Shown here: piece after piece, positions 7,104 to 18,056 of the stretch | Layout: the number at the start of each line of letters is the position of its first letter | How positions within the stretch are numbered: position 1 is the first letter of the stretch | Assembly: GCA_032622095.1 (NCBI GenBank) | Contig: CP136064.1 | Location: forward strand, 214,348,205 to 214,412,204 | Length of the DNA stretch: 64,000 bases | Reading direction: 5' to 3' | Origin: Siphonodentalium dalli | Taxonomy: Eukaryota > Mollusca > Scaphopoda > Gadilida > Siphonodentaliidae | Translations under genes and position numbers: made by a program | The notes under the pieces: model-generated | Seen by the model: the letters and a program-made list of their open reading frames with translations, nothing else | What the model was told of the DNA's origin: nothing | Database searches by the model: none

Positions 7104-7784
7104 TTACGTAGTAGGTACGTAAATTATAGGGTCTTGGTTGGGAAACACGTCTGTTCGTAGCCTGTATTTATCCTCAGTGTGAGGGGACATATCTATTATA
7201 AGATACGCAAATGGTTTCTTCATACAATCCTTGTATGCATCAATGAGTACTTTAGATTTACCGGGATACAATTGTCTACCCAATGAGGAAATTTGTGATC
7301 CATCCCTCAAATTTTTGAATAAAATTAGATATCCTGTGTTTAAGGCTATAGTTCTCGCAGCCTTGCCTTGTGCGTATAAATTTTGTGAAATAAACAGCAC
7401 CGAAAGACAGCGATGATGAGTTTGCTGCGTAAATAGTGTTTCAATCTCTTTTTGGTCAATAATGCGATGCATCAAGTCGTCTAATATTAACATATTATGT
7501 TTACCGTCAGCAAATTCTTCGATTTCTGTTTGGGTAGGTAATCCTTGATACATGACCAAATTTTCGATTGATGATTCAATTTCATCATAGAAATTTTGAT
7601 AAATACCGTAACAGTACATTATTTTCTTAGGTGGATCTCTAGAATACATTCCATTAAGATTTTGCAGGAATCTGTAGACCCATCTCGTCTTACCAGAACC
7701 AGTTGGTCCATTCATGCAAATACTAGAACAAGGTTCAAATGGTATGGAGCTATGGTTAATTGGACCCATTTTTTTTTTGTTCAC
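7104..7784 (-). CDS. FtsK/HerA-type genome packaging ATPase (A32-like)
   Basis: A 226-residue P-loop ATPase that would pump element DNA into capsids. Walker A GPTGSGKT lies at residues 26-33 and Walker B MLILDDL at 98-104 with acidic residues D102 and D103. A polar S-Q-N motif (LFISQN) follows at the expected sensor position. Length matches the compact Polinton ATPases. It is the first gene of the minus-strand cluster. The AT-rich sequence upstream (for example TTTTTATAATATTATAG on the minus strand around 7880-7900) may hold its promoter. Intact. Confidence 0.92.
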   Translation of the reverse strand: MNKKKMGPINHSSIPFEPCSSICMNGPTGSGKTRWVYRFLQNLNGMYSRDPPKKIMYCYGIYQNFYDEIESSIENLVMYQGLPTQTEIEEFADGKHNMLILDDLMHRIIDQKEIETLFTQQTHHRCLSVLFISQNLYAQGKAARTIALNTGYLILFKNLRDGSQISSLGRQLYPGKSKVLIDAYKDCMKKPFAYLIIDMSPHTEDKYRLRTDVFPNQDPIIYVPTT

Positions 7785-8700
7785 TGTGTCCTATTTATTA
7801 GTATCTATACAGTTCTTATATACATCATAAGTAAACATTTGTTATGGCTGTTGTAAATGAATTACCAGGATGACACTGCAAGCTATAATATTATAAAAAC
7901 CTACAGTTCTTATAACATCATTGGTGTTGGTAAGTGATGTGAAGGTGTTTGGTGGATGTTGGGGGTTGGGTGTGGGCTGGTATTATCACGTTGGTCTGTG
8001 ATTGAGTGTACAAAATCTCTTGTCAAGTGAACACCTGCACATTATCTATTTTCTAAACATCGAACTTGTCTGAACCTATCAACTGATACAATAGCAGTGA
8101 TATAATGTTACATCATCGGTGCTAACTGGAGTTTTGGTATACAAAATGATCGTAAGTGTGAATGGAGTGATAAGTGGTTATTACGTAATGTTGTTATAAC
8201 AATGACACTGAAGCAATTTCTATTATTGAGTGTCTCACGACCTGGACGTATTATGTATGCATTTTTTGGATAACTAATTATCGTGTTAATGCTAACAATG
8301 ACACAGTTTATCAACCTTAATTGATACTAACCCGTTAAACAACTAATTCTGCTCAGACATTAAATCGATATGTTTTCTGAACAGCATATAACTGTGAACG
8401 GGATATAATAGAATTCATTTGGTAAAGCAAGGTGTGACACATACATTGTTACCCACAATGTCGTGTGTGATCACGTGCACATCGAATATGACAATTCATT
8501 CTGGGGGTTGTCCGCTCGTGATTCAACATAGTACATCTCAATACTTCCAATAATTCACGATAATACACGCCTGTCATATACTCAATAACTTCATCGGGGA
8601 TAGAGAAGTTAAGAATAAACGCTCTTTATTATTTATGTAAGAGTAATGGTGTCTATTTTCAGGTATGACAATTATATATGTATATTTACATACCCCTAAT
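7785..8700. other. non-coding right flank of the Polinton
   Basis: No supported gene. A TG/GGT-rich stretch (about 7920-7985) and AT-rich DNA with an AACGCTCTTTATTATT motif (about 8616) that recurs in MITE family A. The right end of the Polinton may lie here but cannot be fixed without the left inverted repeat. Confidence 0.5.
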
Positions 8701-8754
8701 ATCTCTTCCGATTTCCCCATAGCGTTACGGTAGACACGCCCCCTTATGCAATGC

Positions 8755-8815
8755 GTTCATAAACCTATGAACGTAACGTGACGTCACTTCCAATGTCGTT
8801 CATAGGTTTATGAAC
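8755..8815. promoter_or_regulatory. paired 18-bp palindromic inverted repeats around a CRE site
   Basis: GTTCATAAACCTATGAAC at 8755-8772 is itself a near palindrome and recurs as its exact reverse complement at 8798-8815. Between them, near the centre, is a perfect CRE, TGACGTCA, at 8779-8786. The block lies about 600 bases upstream of the recombinase ATG in CpG-richer sequence. It could be a promoter/enhancer or a recombination core, since tyrosine recombinases act on paired inverted half-sites. Confidence 0.55.
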
Positions 8816-9400
8816 ACATTGGTCCCGGAAATCACCGAACATAACCGAGGACGATCGCGTGAAATTTCAAGTAGAAGCGCCGGCGAAAATAATTGGGCGC
8901 ATTTGCGCAAACGCGCATTTAGGTCGATCAGCCGGTATTTATTTATGTCCCAGAGCCGATGCATTCCAACGCAACATTTCTTGGCCTAGTTTCAAAACAA
9001 TTGCGCCCGACACATGAATTGTCTTCCAAAATACCACATAGTAACACAATTCCCCAATACAAACAAAACGTACACATGCACTAAAGACTCGCGACAGTTC
9101 TATTATAGAAGTTAAAGTACCGATAAGCGAATAAAGTACTCGCAGTGTATTTGCTCCAGTGACCTACTCATTGGACGCAAATATGAAATGAAATAATCCC
9201 AATTACCTTACATAATACGGCGGTTTTGCATTAAAAATACCGAAAATAAAGCGAAATATTGGAAACACTATCGTTATTTTATAGCATAATCACACTAAAA
9301 TGTAGATAATTATGCATTTATTACCAATAAGTAACTTTGTTGCACTGAGTAAGTAGGCCTATATTTTGTAAACAAACAGACGACACAAAAAAATAAAAAC

Positions 9401-11158
9401 ATGGATCCAAATGATTTTAATATACTCTTTTCAAACGATGAAATGAGTGACGACGACGACGAATTATTGATGGCAATTGATTTATCATCTGCTGAATACC
9501 AATCAGTTAGTTTTGAGGAAGTCATGGAAGCTCTAGACATTCCAATGAGACCAAGAGATAGTGAGATGAAGTCTAGCAGTAGGACTGGCACTGGCAGTAT
9601 TAACCCTGACAGTACAAACACAACCAATTCAATCACAATGACTACTTCTCCCACAAGGCCCACTGCAAAAACAGAATTAGCTGAGAGTTCTTTGAAGAAA
9701 TCCAGATTTGACAAAAAATCTGAATCCGACATTGCCGCATTAGAACAATTCGCGCAATCCAAATCCACAAAAAAGAATACCAAATGGGGTGTGAAATTGT
9801 TCACGGAGTGGTGCACGGCCATGGGTCATCACATTAATTTTGAAACTATTGATAAACAATCTCTCAATACACACCTCAGGCACTTCTACTGTGAAGCTAA
9901 ACCAATTAACACCACCCAACGAGCTAAAGTGATGCCGGAAAATCTTGCTCGCGATTACCACAAAAACACTCTGATTAATCTCCGAGGAGCACTGAATCGC
10001 CATCTTTCAGATTTAAAACGCGATATCGACATCATCAAAGATAAGGAGTTTAAGCAAAGTAACAAAATCCTGTCCGCAAAGTTGAAACATATGGTACAAA
10101 CTGGAGTCTCGCGGCCTACAAAACACAAGTCGGTCATAACAGATCAAGATCTGAAGAAAATAGTGACATACCTTTCTCATAAAGACTCCCCTATTACACT
10201 CCGCCAAAGAGTCTGGTACCTAATTGCCATTCACTATGTTTCAAGAGGACTTGAATTCCATGTTCAACTGAAATTGAACTCATTTGAGTTCCTGCAAGAT
10301 GAGAATGGAAGACTTTATGCTTCCATTAATCACGAAACGCACGAAAAAACATATCAAGGTGGCCTGGATTCAAGAGAGAGCACTGCTCAGGACAAGCGTA
10401 TGTATGCAACATCAGATTCATGCTGTCCCGTGACTGCCCTGAAACTTCTAATACAGAAAACAGATCCCAACGCTGAATTCTTGTTCAATCAAATAAACGT
10501 TGAAATTACAAAATCAATAAACCCCAAGAATGTTAGCATATGGTACCAGGACGCACCTTTAAAAAAACGGACATTTTCCAATTTCATGACCGACATCTCA
10601 AAATCTGCAGGTACGAGCGAAAGATACACATCGCATTGTCTTCGTGCGACAGCGATTCAACATCTCAATGATGCTGGGTTTGAACTACGTAACATTATGT
10701 TCATGAGCGGGCATAGAAATGAGTCATCAATCCGAAGTTACAACCGGGAATTCACATCAAAACAAAAGCAACAGTTAAGTGATTCGCTCGCAGAATTAGG
10801 CAACAGCACTGTGAGTAAAAATCCCCAATGTGAAACTCATGAGCATCTAACCTCGACAGAGCAGCGTTATGCTCAAACAAATCCAGCTGCGGCAACGTCT
10901 TCCACAATCGCAGATATCAACAATTTGGTCGTCAGTGAAAATGCTGCTGAAATTCCTGCAAATCAAGCATTACCAACAATCGAAGCAAAGGAAATGGCAC
11001 CTACGGCTACAGCCCACATCGAAACCTCTCTAACATGCATCGAGAAAAATTCACAGGCTGCAAACATTTTAGCCCATGGTTTGATGAGCAACTGCAAGCT
11101 TAGTTTCAAAAACTGTAACATTTCTTTTGGAGGCAGTAACCAAGCCAACACAAATTAA
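9401..11158 (+). CDS. tyrosine recombinase, Crypton-type (or domesticated derivative)
   Basis: An intact 585-residue protein. The N-terminus is acidic (DDDDELL), a serine/threonine-rich linker follows, then a helical SAM-like DNA-binding domain from about 105 (IAALEQFAQSKSTKKNTKWG). The catalytic core shows the recombinase residues: R282 (VSRGLEFH), H412 and R415 (SHCLRATAI), H438 (SGHRNESS) and nucleophile Y447 (IRSYNRE). No reverse transcriptase lies nearby, so DIRS/Ngaro elements are unlikely and a Crypton fits. A roughly 130-residue polar tail follows the core. The start has a good Kozak context (A at -3, G at +4), and an AATAAA lies 264 bases past the stop. All catalytic residues are kept, so it may be active; it could equally be a host gene of Crypton origin. 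Confidence 0.85.
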   Translation: MDPNDFNILFSNDEMSDDDDELLMAIDLSSAEYQSVSFEEVMEALDIPMRPRDSEMKSSSRTGTGSINPDSTNTTNSITMTTSPTRPTAKTELAESSLKKSRFDKKSESDIAALEQFAQSKSTKKNTKWGVKLFTEWCTAMGHHINFETIDKQSLNTHLRHFYCEAKPINTTQRAKVMPENLARDYHKNTLINLRGALNRHLSDLKRDIDIIKDKEFKQSNKILSAKLKHMVQTGVSRPTKHKSVITDQDLKKIVTYLSHKDSPITLRQRVWYLIAIHYVSRGLEFHVQLKLNSFEFLQDENGRLYASINHETHEKTYQGGLDSRESTAQDKRMYATSDSCCPVTALKLLIQKTDPNAEFLFNQINVEITKSINPKNVSIWYQDAPLKKRTFSNFMTDISKSAGTSERYTSHCLRATAIQHLNDAGFELRNIMFMSGHRNESSIRSYNREFTSKQKQQLSDSLAELGNSTVSKNPQCETHEHLTSTEQRYAQTNPAAATSSTIADINNLVVSENAAEIPANQALPTIEAKEMAPTATAHIETSLTCIEKNSQAANILAHGLMSNCKLSFKNCNISFGGSNQANTN

Positions 11159-11421
11159 TAGACTCTTCACAAAAACTGACTTCACTATCCAAATGTGAAT
11201 TTCTCAGCATTAGTTAGCTGTTAGTGTTATGTTTCTATCATCAGTCACCAGCTGACACTGGCTGACCATAAAATTTGAACAATAATTACAATTATCATGT
11301 CATTTAATTCTCTTTCCACGGAAAAAGTTCACGAAGTTCAATATTTGTGTAACCCAATGTTATTAATGTTTATTCTTACCATGTGTTTAACTTGTTAATT
11401 GAATTATGTCGTTATAAATTA

Positions 11422-11427
11422 AATAAA
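11422..11427 (+). terminator. polyadenylation signal of the recombinase gene
   Basis: AATAAA about 264 bases after the TAA stop of the recombinase, in AT-rich 3-prime sequence, the only canonical signal in the expected range. Confidence 0.5.
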
Positions 11428-11662
11428 ATCAAACTTTCAATATTTTCATCCCGCCATGGAATTCTCGAAACGGAAGTGTGTACGTTTGACCGACTTTCAT
11501 TTTCTAAAATTAGATTACAGATGAACTGAGAGAATCGAGCGTTTGGGCTGATTTCGCATTTCGGCTAAGCTAAACATTATCGTACCCAAGTCGGCATGTT
11601 TAAAACCATCTAAATGATAACAAATCGAATAATTAATTATACCAGTATGTAAATATAACAAG

Positions 11663-11805
11663 TGAACGGCAGTTTCAACATGGTCATGGGTTTTGACCGC
11701 GAGAAAATTTCAGCAAACTTTGCATGAACCCCTTCGGGGTTCATGCAGTTTGCTGAAATTTTCTCGCGGTCAAAATCCCATGACCACATTGAAACTGCCG
11801 TTCAT
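11663..11805. repeat. long near-perfect hairpin
   Basis: Two arms of about 68-70 bases fold onto each other around CCCC-TTC-GGGG centred at 11734. Outer arms begin TGAACGGCAGTTTCAA and end in the complementary TTGAAACTGCCGTTCA. Only a two-base bulge and one or two mismatches interrupt the pairing. It lies 3-prime of the recombinase gene and may be a foldback MITE. Confidence 0.9.
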
Positions 11806-12000
11806 TTCTTATATGAACTGCGTCCGATAAACACTGGAATGTATGCATTCATACCGATGGTCACAATGCCCAACATTACAGCGACTCGGACCTGTCCATA
11901 CACATATAATTGGTATAAAGCTATTTATAAACATTCGACATTTTAATATCGAGATTATCAGAAACGGAAAACTCGTTATAAATTTTTTATTTAAACTTTT

Positions 12001-12186
12001 TTTTTGGAGAAATAATTTTGGGGGTTTTGAAATTTTTTCTTTTGGAAAAATAATTTTGGGGTTTTGAATTTTTTGTTTTTGGAAAAAAATAATTTTAGGG
12101 TTTTGAAATTTTTTGTTTTGGAAAAATAAGTTTTGGGTTTTGAAATTTTGGAAGTTTTGGGTTTTGAAATTTTGGAAGTTTTGAGA
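12001..12186. repeat. tandem repeat, unit about 40 bases
   Basis: Four to five degenerate copies of TTTTGGAAAAATAATTTTGG followed by GGTTTTGAAATTTTTTG. Strongly strand-asymmetric in G versus C. Confidence 0.85.
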
Positions 12187-12236
12187 ATATTTTAGTACAA
12201 CCAATTTTACCCTCAAACAATTTTACCCTCAAACAA

Positions 12237-12350
12237 TTTTAGACCCAAAGATTCTATTTTGAGATGTGAGGCGAACGAGACACCCACAACCAATTTTAGA
12301 CCCAAAGATTCTATTTTTAGATGTGAAGGTAACGAGCCCCCCATTCTTCT
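12237..12350. repeat. two copies of a 57-bp tandem repeat
   Basis: TTTTAGACCCAAAGATTCTA starts at 12237 and again at 12294, each followed by a GAGATGTGA/TAGATGTGA segment and an AACGAG segment. Confidence 0.85.
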
Positions 12351-12372
12351 CACGTGTTTCTGGGCCGCATAT

Positions 12373-12507
12373 TATTACACATCTCCAGAAATAACAAACT
12401 TCAAAAATCGATTTCTGAACTCTTTCCTCGGCTCGAATCAAATATTTTTTACCCCCCGAAGCCAAAAAAAATATTAATTTAGGAGCGTCTGATCGGATTG
12501 AGTACCT
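12373..12507. mobile_element. right-end fragment of TTAA-flanked foldback MITE (family B)
   Basis: The segment ending GATCGGATTGAGTACCT followed by TTAA (12508-12511) matches the right end of the complete family B element at 52127-52584, including the TCGAATCAAATATTTTTTACC and CGAAGCCAAA stretches. The matching left arm is not seen here, so this is a fragment or an unequal-arm copy. Confidence 0.65.
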
Positions 12508-12512
12508 TTAAT

Positions 12513-13450
12513 GCTAAGGTTACCAGTCAAATGGCAAATACTTTAAATTTACAACCATTCTTATAGAACATCGTGAAAATCACACATATGGTTTCTATTC
12601 TCACAATTCTCACCAAAACTCCACCTACGATATTATAAAAGCCCACACAACGATGTTCAAAGCATGTCTGTATTATTAGGTTTTTGGGTCTAATCAATAC
12701 CTATTCCAGCGGCATGTGCATTATAACCGCGGGTGCATGCAATTAAGTGAGTAGTTAGTTTTTTATAACTAAAAGTTTTCTGAACTACACATTATAAAAT
12801 CAATATATGTGCATCACGTCTCGAAAGGTTTCTGAAAGCTATACGTGATCATTTATAGCGCAAGATTCGGATGTGTTTGAACAGACTGACATAATCCAAA
12901 CCCAACTAATATGGCCTATAATAGGTCAAATATCTGGCCACGATTGATAGGCGTGTGCCGTTTACAATGTGCGATCACTGATGATAAGCCGCCAATGGCG
13001 ATCAAAATGAAATCAATCGATCATGCGAACAGCGGCCTTGTGACATAATTCAACCTTAAACGACGCGTTTGTGACTGTTAATGGCGAATTCTGAGTCCCA
13101 TGCGAAAACAAAAAAATGGTCGAACACAGGATTGAAAATAGAAATTCCTCCCAACCATGGGTCCACCATCCTCCCTACATGCAAAACTATTTTTTCCTCC
13201 AACACCTTTGGGGTCCCATCCTCTATTTCCCCATAAGTTATACTGGATATCACAGGGGGGGGGGGTCGAAAAAAAAATTCAGGCACGTATGGCTTTTTTT
13301 CCCTTTCGATCATTTTTTGTACCCACCGCCAATTTTTTTTCCGTTTTCGGCAGTTTTTTTCCGACCATTTTTTTTACACCCACCCCCCATTTTAACACTA
13401 AAACAGAGATTTGCGGGGGAAAATTCACTGTAAACAGCTGTATATGAATT
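12513..13450. other. no gene; poly-C/T-rich tract
   Basis: Unique AT-rich DNA followed by C/T-rich low-complexity sequence with long G, T and C runs (about 13250-13400). Open frames here are composition artefacts. A related TACGTGCC...TTTTTTCACCCC stretch recurs at about 13750-13795. Confidence 0.5.
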
Positions 13451-13556
13451 TCTGTGCATACTATTTATCATGGATGTTAACATGGACATGTAAATAGGAA
13501 TAAGTCATTTTGAGGTCATTCGGCCAAAAAAACATGGCTGCCAGCGGCCATCTTGG
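13450..13556 (-). repeat. single copy of the 165-bp repeat, reverse orientation
   Basis: Read on the minus strand it gives AAATCCAAGATGGCCGCTGG, a TTTTTTGGCCGAATGACCTC segment and GTTAACATCCATG, matching the unit of the array at 46486-47240. Confidence 0.75.
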
Positions 13557-16500
13557 ATTTCAAAATTTGCAACAAAATACAACACGATAACTGCCTGCAG
13601 TCAGTTTACCAGTTAGAATTACATTATTTATCTCATTCAAAGTGGTTTGGAGCCCAACTCATTGCCAAAACACTAAAAAAACAAGCAGGAAATTTTTGTT
13701 TTAGTTGCAGAAAAAATTGCTTGTTGGTGGCTTTGACCACCCACCCACCCCGGCATACGTGCCGGAAGAAATTTTTTCACCCCCCCCCCCCCCATGGATA
13801 TCATATTTTTAAGTATACCTGTTTTAAAAATAGCTCTATATAGAAAGAGATTTGTGTCAGACTGCGCTGACTATAAGTAAAAGTTTGAAAGATCTGATCG
13901 AACGACTTGATCCGTACACTTTTGATAAGTTTGAGTGATAGTAACAATTATGTACATAAATCTCCTGTTGCCTGCGTTGTGATCGTACTATATGGTGTTG
14001 TATGCGTTTCATGTTGAAATCAAATATGCATATTTATTCACATATTCATGGAATTGAACCGCCTATTTCTATGTTAACCCTATAGTAAATATTTATCCAA
14101 CTAATTATAAATTGTTCCCTCAAACCAGGTGTCATTGTGATGGCATGGCTCGTGGTACTGAAAATACCTGAGTCGACTTGATACCTCAGTTCAATCTAAC
14201 CGATGAAATTTAAGTTGATGTGTCAACATATATGTGGTCACCCCAACCAAAAGTACTTTATCACCAACCCACCCAGCCCTGTGTGCAATATGAATAGACC
14301 CTTAAACTGGCAATGTTGTGATATGGCTTTAGTTGCTGAAAGAGACATTAAAACCCCAATAAATCAATCATTCTCACCATAAGTATTGTAGATCTGTCTA
14401 TCACGAACAATTGGTAGATAGTCAATCCCAGAGGGTGTCCCGATAGCCGCATGATGAAAAGAGAGATCTGAAATGAGAACGCGTTGGTCACCCAACTGTT
14501 GTTGAAACATACATGTCCTTTATTTGCAGGTGGCATTAGCATTAGAAAGTATGTGAATTTAAAGGAATTATTCTGTGCAAAAAAGTTTTCTTCATAACTG
14601 TTCATAATACTAATTTATATATATTTAAAATATTCATTTCGCCGAGATAATCAAATTCGATTGTTTTCTATAGTAATATTTATTTACATGTGGTGAAAGT
14701 TATTATTATTTATTAGCCTTAAATATATATGGGACAACACTTCTAATTTAGTTAAAGGGTACCACAAGTAGATGGATTTAATTATATAACTAAGTAAATT
14801 ACACAGTACAAGTGTCATTCCTATATTTAGAGGATATGACTTGGTTGATTTGATATTATGCCCGACATAAGGCCTATAGCAGGTCCGGCACTACCCCAAT
14901 TGTCGTATATACGGCTATTGGCTCTATCTAATTACCTCTATCAGCTTACTGGTATAAATTTGATAGACGCTTACACATTAAATTTTGCAAGAACCATGAA
15001 AGTCCGAAATACGTCGTCTAGTTCTATACTTCGTGTGCATGTATATAGTCGCAATTATACGCAATGATATTACTCGGTTTAAGGGGAAATTGAAGCGATC
15101 ACCACATAGTTCGATAACAGGCCGTTCTGGGCAATAATGTCAAATCTAATTAATAAATGTTTGTATTACCTCCATGTTAACAACATCCGATTTGCTGTCC
15201 AAACTGATCAACTGGAGCGTATCCAATGGCTCGTGGATCTGGAAAATATAAAAGGCATCGATCCTTAGTCGAAGATAAGCGCAGTATTAAGGTTTAACCA
15301 AACCAGTCCACAATGGCCTCCAGTGATATGTTTATCAAATTTTAAAATTGGTAGAAAAGAATCATAAACGTCAAAAAATCAAAGAAAACAAACATCAATG
15401 TATCATATGTAGTTAACAACACCATACTGGTAGCAGATTAAAAAATATATAGCACATACTCACCAACCACACTTGACTTTGTGCGCACGTACAGACAAAA
15501 CGGTCAGCTAATTTCCATAAAAGAAAGTACATGAGGATTAAGGAGAACTCCATAAGAAACGCTTTGTTGAGAAATCCACATGTTATAGTAACGAAACGTA
15601 TTAAATTTAAATTTTCCAAAGCCATGGTATGTGTTGTGGCTCAACTTCACCAGAAAACAGCTGGCTTTGATTGTGACTGTAATTGTGCAAGGTCAGATTC
15701 CCTCAGCAAGCCAGCTTATATTTTAACATGGCCAGCCTGGTTAATCAAGAGACCACTCAATGAATTCCCACCAGCAAGTTTACAATGGATACAGTCATTG
15801 CCAAATACTGCTGTGTGATATCTGGTTGTGCAATGTCAAAATTCGATCACTCGCTTCAAAAACACGAGAATTAAAAAATGTTTTGTACTGTAATATATGG
15901 ATTTCTCAACAAAGCTTTCTTGGCAGAGAACTCCCCAACCAGGATTCAGTTTTGTTTGTGGACATTTTTCAACAACAGACCTTGTACTTGTGCACAAAGT
16001 CAGATTTCAGTTCGGAAGAAAGTATCACATATCTCCTATTTCTGTCACAGGTAAAGTGTTATTTACTATATATAATATACGTATAGTTCTTTTTATCTTC
16101 TCATGCGAAGTTTGTGCCATTTTTTTCTCTATTTAAAAAATTGCCCAAATTTGAACTGGAGTCCATATTGGAGTACTTTGGTTAAACCTTAAACATAGGA
16201 ACGTGAAATCTTAAACATGAACCAGGATACAGTGTAGATTATACTGAAATGCAGGTTTCTTCGACTTGCCTAATTACGATGAGAACTGTATTGTTAAAAC
16301 GTCTCGCGTCAGTTTAAATTTTTTTATTCTTTATTTGTTTTAAGAGGATTGGCTACTCGGGTTTCTCCTCAAATATGATGGCGAAAATAAACGTTTACAT
16401 TGAAACCAATAAATCAGAAAAACATGTGAAAAGTATATACAAAAGATAGGGAACACAGAAAATATTACAACCATGTTGTGGAGTTGTGATGAATACCAAT

Positions 16501-16962
16501 CACAACCCAGGTAGAGTCATGGTGTTTGAGTGGTTACGTTGAGGAACAGGTAATATATTGCATGAATTATTTAATCTTAAATATACGTTAACAGAGTCAC
16601 ATAAAACATATATTTAGGACATTTCAGATTGGGATGATTAAGTTGTGACGTCATGTGTCAACAGTCGAAGCTCGATCTCATCGGTTCGGTATGCTCACAT
16701 TGTGTAATCACTTATATTGTGCCAGGACATGGATTGTAGTATATCCTCAAACAGCCGGGTTGATAAGTCACTAAAACAAATGCAAGCAGCAGATGAGTAC
16801 AGGAACAACATAAAACAAACATCCTTAAAACTAAGACGAGGGATGAGAAGAGAAAACTTTTGTATAGTTAGTAAGATCAAGAGAATGAGGACATTGTATA
16901 CAAAAAGTGTATGGCTATGCCAAATAGGCCTAAAATGCTAAATCAAAGTTGAAACCTGACCT
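13557..16962. other. no supported gene
   Basis: AT-rich non-coding sequence. The longest open frames (up to about 108 codons at 15760-16086) show no recognisable motif and overlap each other in several frames. I see no splice-supported exon. Confidence 0.4.
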
Positions 16963-16994
16963 ACTCAACATTGTTAATTAAATAACAATGTTGA
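16963..16994. repeat. short perfect hairpin
   Basis: CTCAACATTGTTA, a short AT spacer, then TAACAATGTTGAG. Confidence 0.85.
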
Positions 16995-17071
16995 GTTGTT
17001 ATTGTAAATATTCTGCATGTAAGAGGGCCGGTTAATGTGAAAATCTCATGGGGTTATGATGCATGTAGGAT

Positions 17072-17142
17072 GATCACATGCCAGATATTTGGGTCTTGTG
17101 ATCCTACTTGGATCACAAGACCCAACTGTCTGGCATGTGATC
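17072..17142. repeat. 71-bp near-perfect palindrome
   Basis: GATCACATGCCAGA and GGGTCTTGTGATCC on the left pair with GGATCACAAGACCC and TCTGGCATGTGATC on the right, around a CTACTT-type centre. A compact foldback. Confidence 0.9.
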
Positions 17143-17574
17143 TGTCGCATATTGAGATGATAGAGATCGAAACACAGATGTAGTTGGTTAATGCAGTGAT
17201 GTCGGCCACATAGGTAGTGCATTCAATGCCGCTTGTTAGCGCGTGTATACTGTTCGGCAATTTCTTGGTAGCCGTCCCATGGGCATTTTATTTATAGATA
17301 AAAACAAAATTCCGGTTTAAAAGTCGAACTGCGCGACCAGGAGGCCGAGTCCGGTAAAAGGTGTAGTTGGGATTCAATTTCGTTTATTGCCCTTTACATT
17401 ATTATGCCAATAATGTTGATTTTTGGTTTGTGACAAGCTATGTCAATTACAAATAAATTAATTTAAAAGATAATTTGTAAGTCTTATATTTCAACTTTTA
17501 TAGACATTTTTCGTTCTGCAGCCCACTGATGATTGTGGTCGGAGACGGCCGAGTCGGCCGCCGGTTCGTTAATT

Positions 17575-17591
17575 AGGTGCTGGTTGTTATT
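17575..17591. repeat. LINE target-site duplication, left copy
   Basis: AGGTGCTGGTTGTTATT, identical to 24244-24260 at the other end of the LINE. Confidence 0.9.
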
Positions 17592-18056
17592 TTATTTTTT
17601 TTAAATAATTTTTATTTCAAAAATATAATACATATAATCTCACAACATCAAAAATGTAAATCATTTTATAATAGGTCACATTATTAATCAAAATTAGATA
17701 TGATTCGATTAATATATTTCGGTTTTTCAGATGAGAGAGGGGAGTGACAGATGAGTCGGAGAAAGCACGAGAAAGAGAGAGATAGATTTAGTGGAGAGGG
17801 GTTATAGAAAGAGAAGAGAGAGTGTGTTGGTGGCATAGAGACTGGTGGACCGATATATGAAATACTTTATAAAGATAAGAAGGAAGTGTAAAAAGCCGTC
17901 CTCTGAGCTCTCAACTGATTTCCCTACTAGTATCAGTTGAGATGATATCGTGAAAGGCATTCCTGTTTTCTCATGTACCCACTGTTTTATATCTCTCCAT
18001 AGTGTTTTTATAACTGGGCATTCAGAAAAATATGACGTCAGTTATTTTTGCCATTT

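Larger units (their letters stand above)
1..7850. mobile_element. Polinton/Maverick virus-like DNA element, left part outside the window
   Basis: The region carries the diagnostic Polinton gene set: protein-primed family B DNA polymerase (only its C-terminal tail), adenovirus-type cysteine protease, jelly-roll major capsid protein, penton-like minor capsid protein, FtsK/A32-like packaging ATPase and retroviral-type integrase with a chromodomain. Eight or nine genes form a tight minus-strand cluster from about 7784 down to 2336; the polymerase and a PC4-like gene run on the plus strand. The left end lies outside the window, so terminal inverted repeats cannot be checked. The right end is unknown; the last element gene is the ATPase, and the end may lie anywhere in about 7.8-8.7 kb. 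Frameshifts in the capsid gene and in-frame stops in two other genes indicate a decaying copy. Confidence 0.9.

Noticed and set aside
13116-13447. Phe/Pro-rich open frames
   Set aside because: Products of T- and C-run low complexity in several overlapping frames.
15760-16086. A 108-codon frame in the 13.6-17.0 kb region
   Set aside because: Overlaps another frame of similar length (15897-16136), has no domain and lacks splice or start support.
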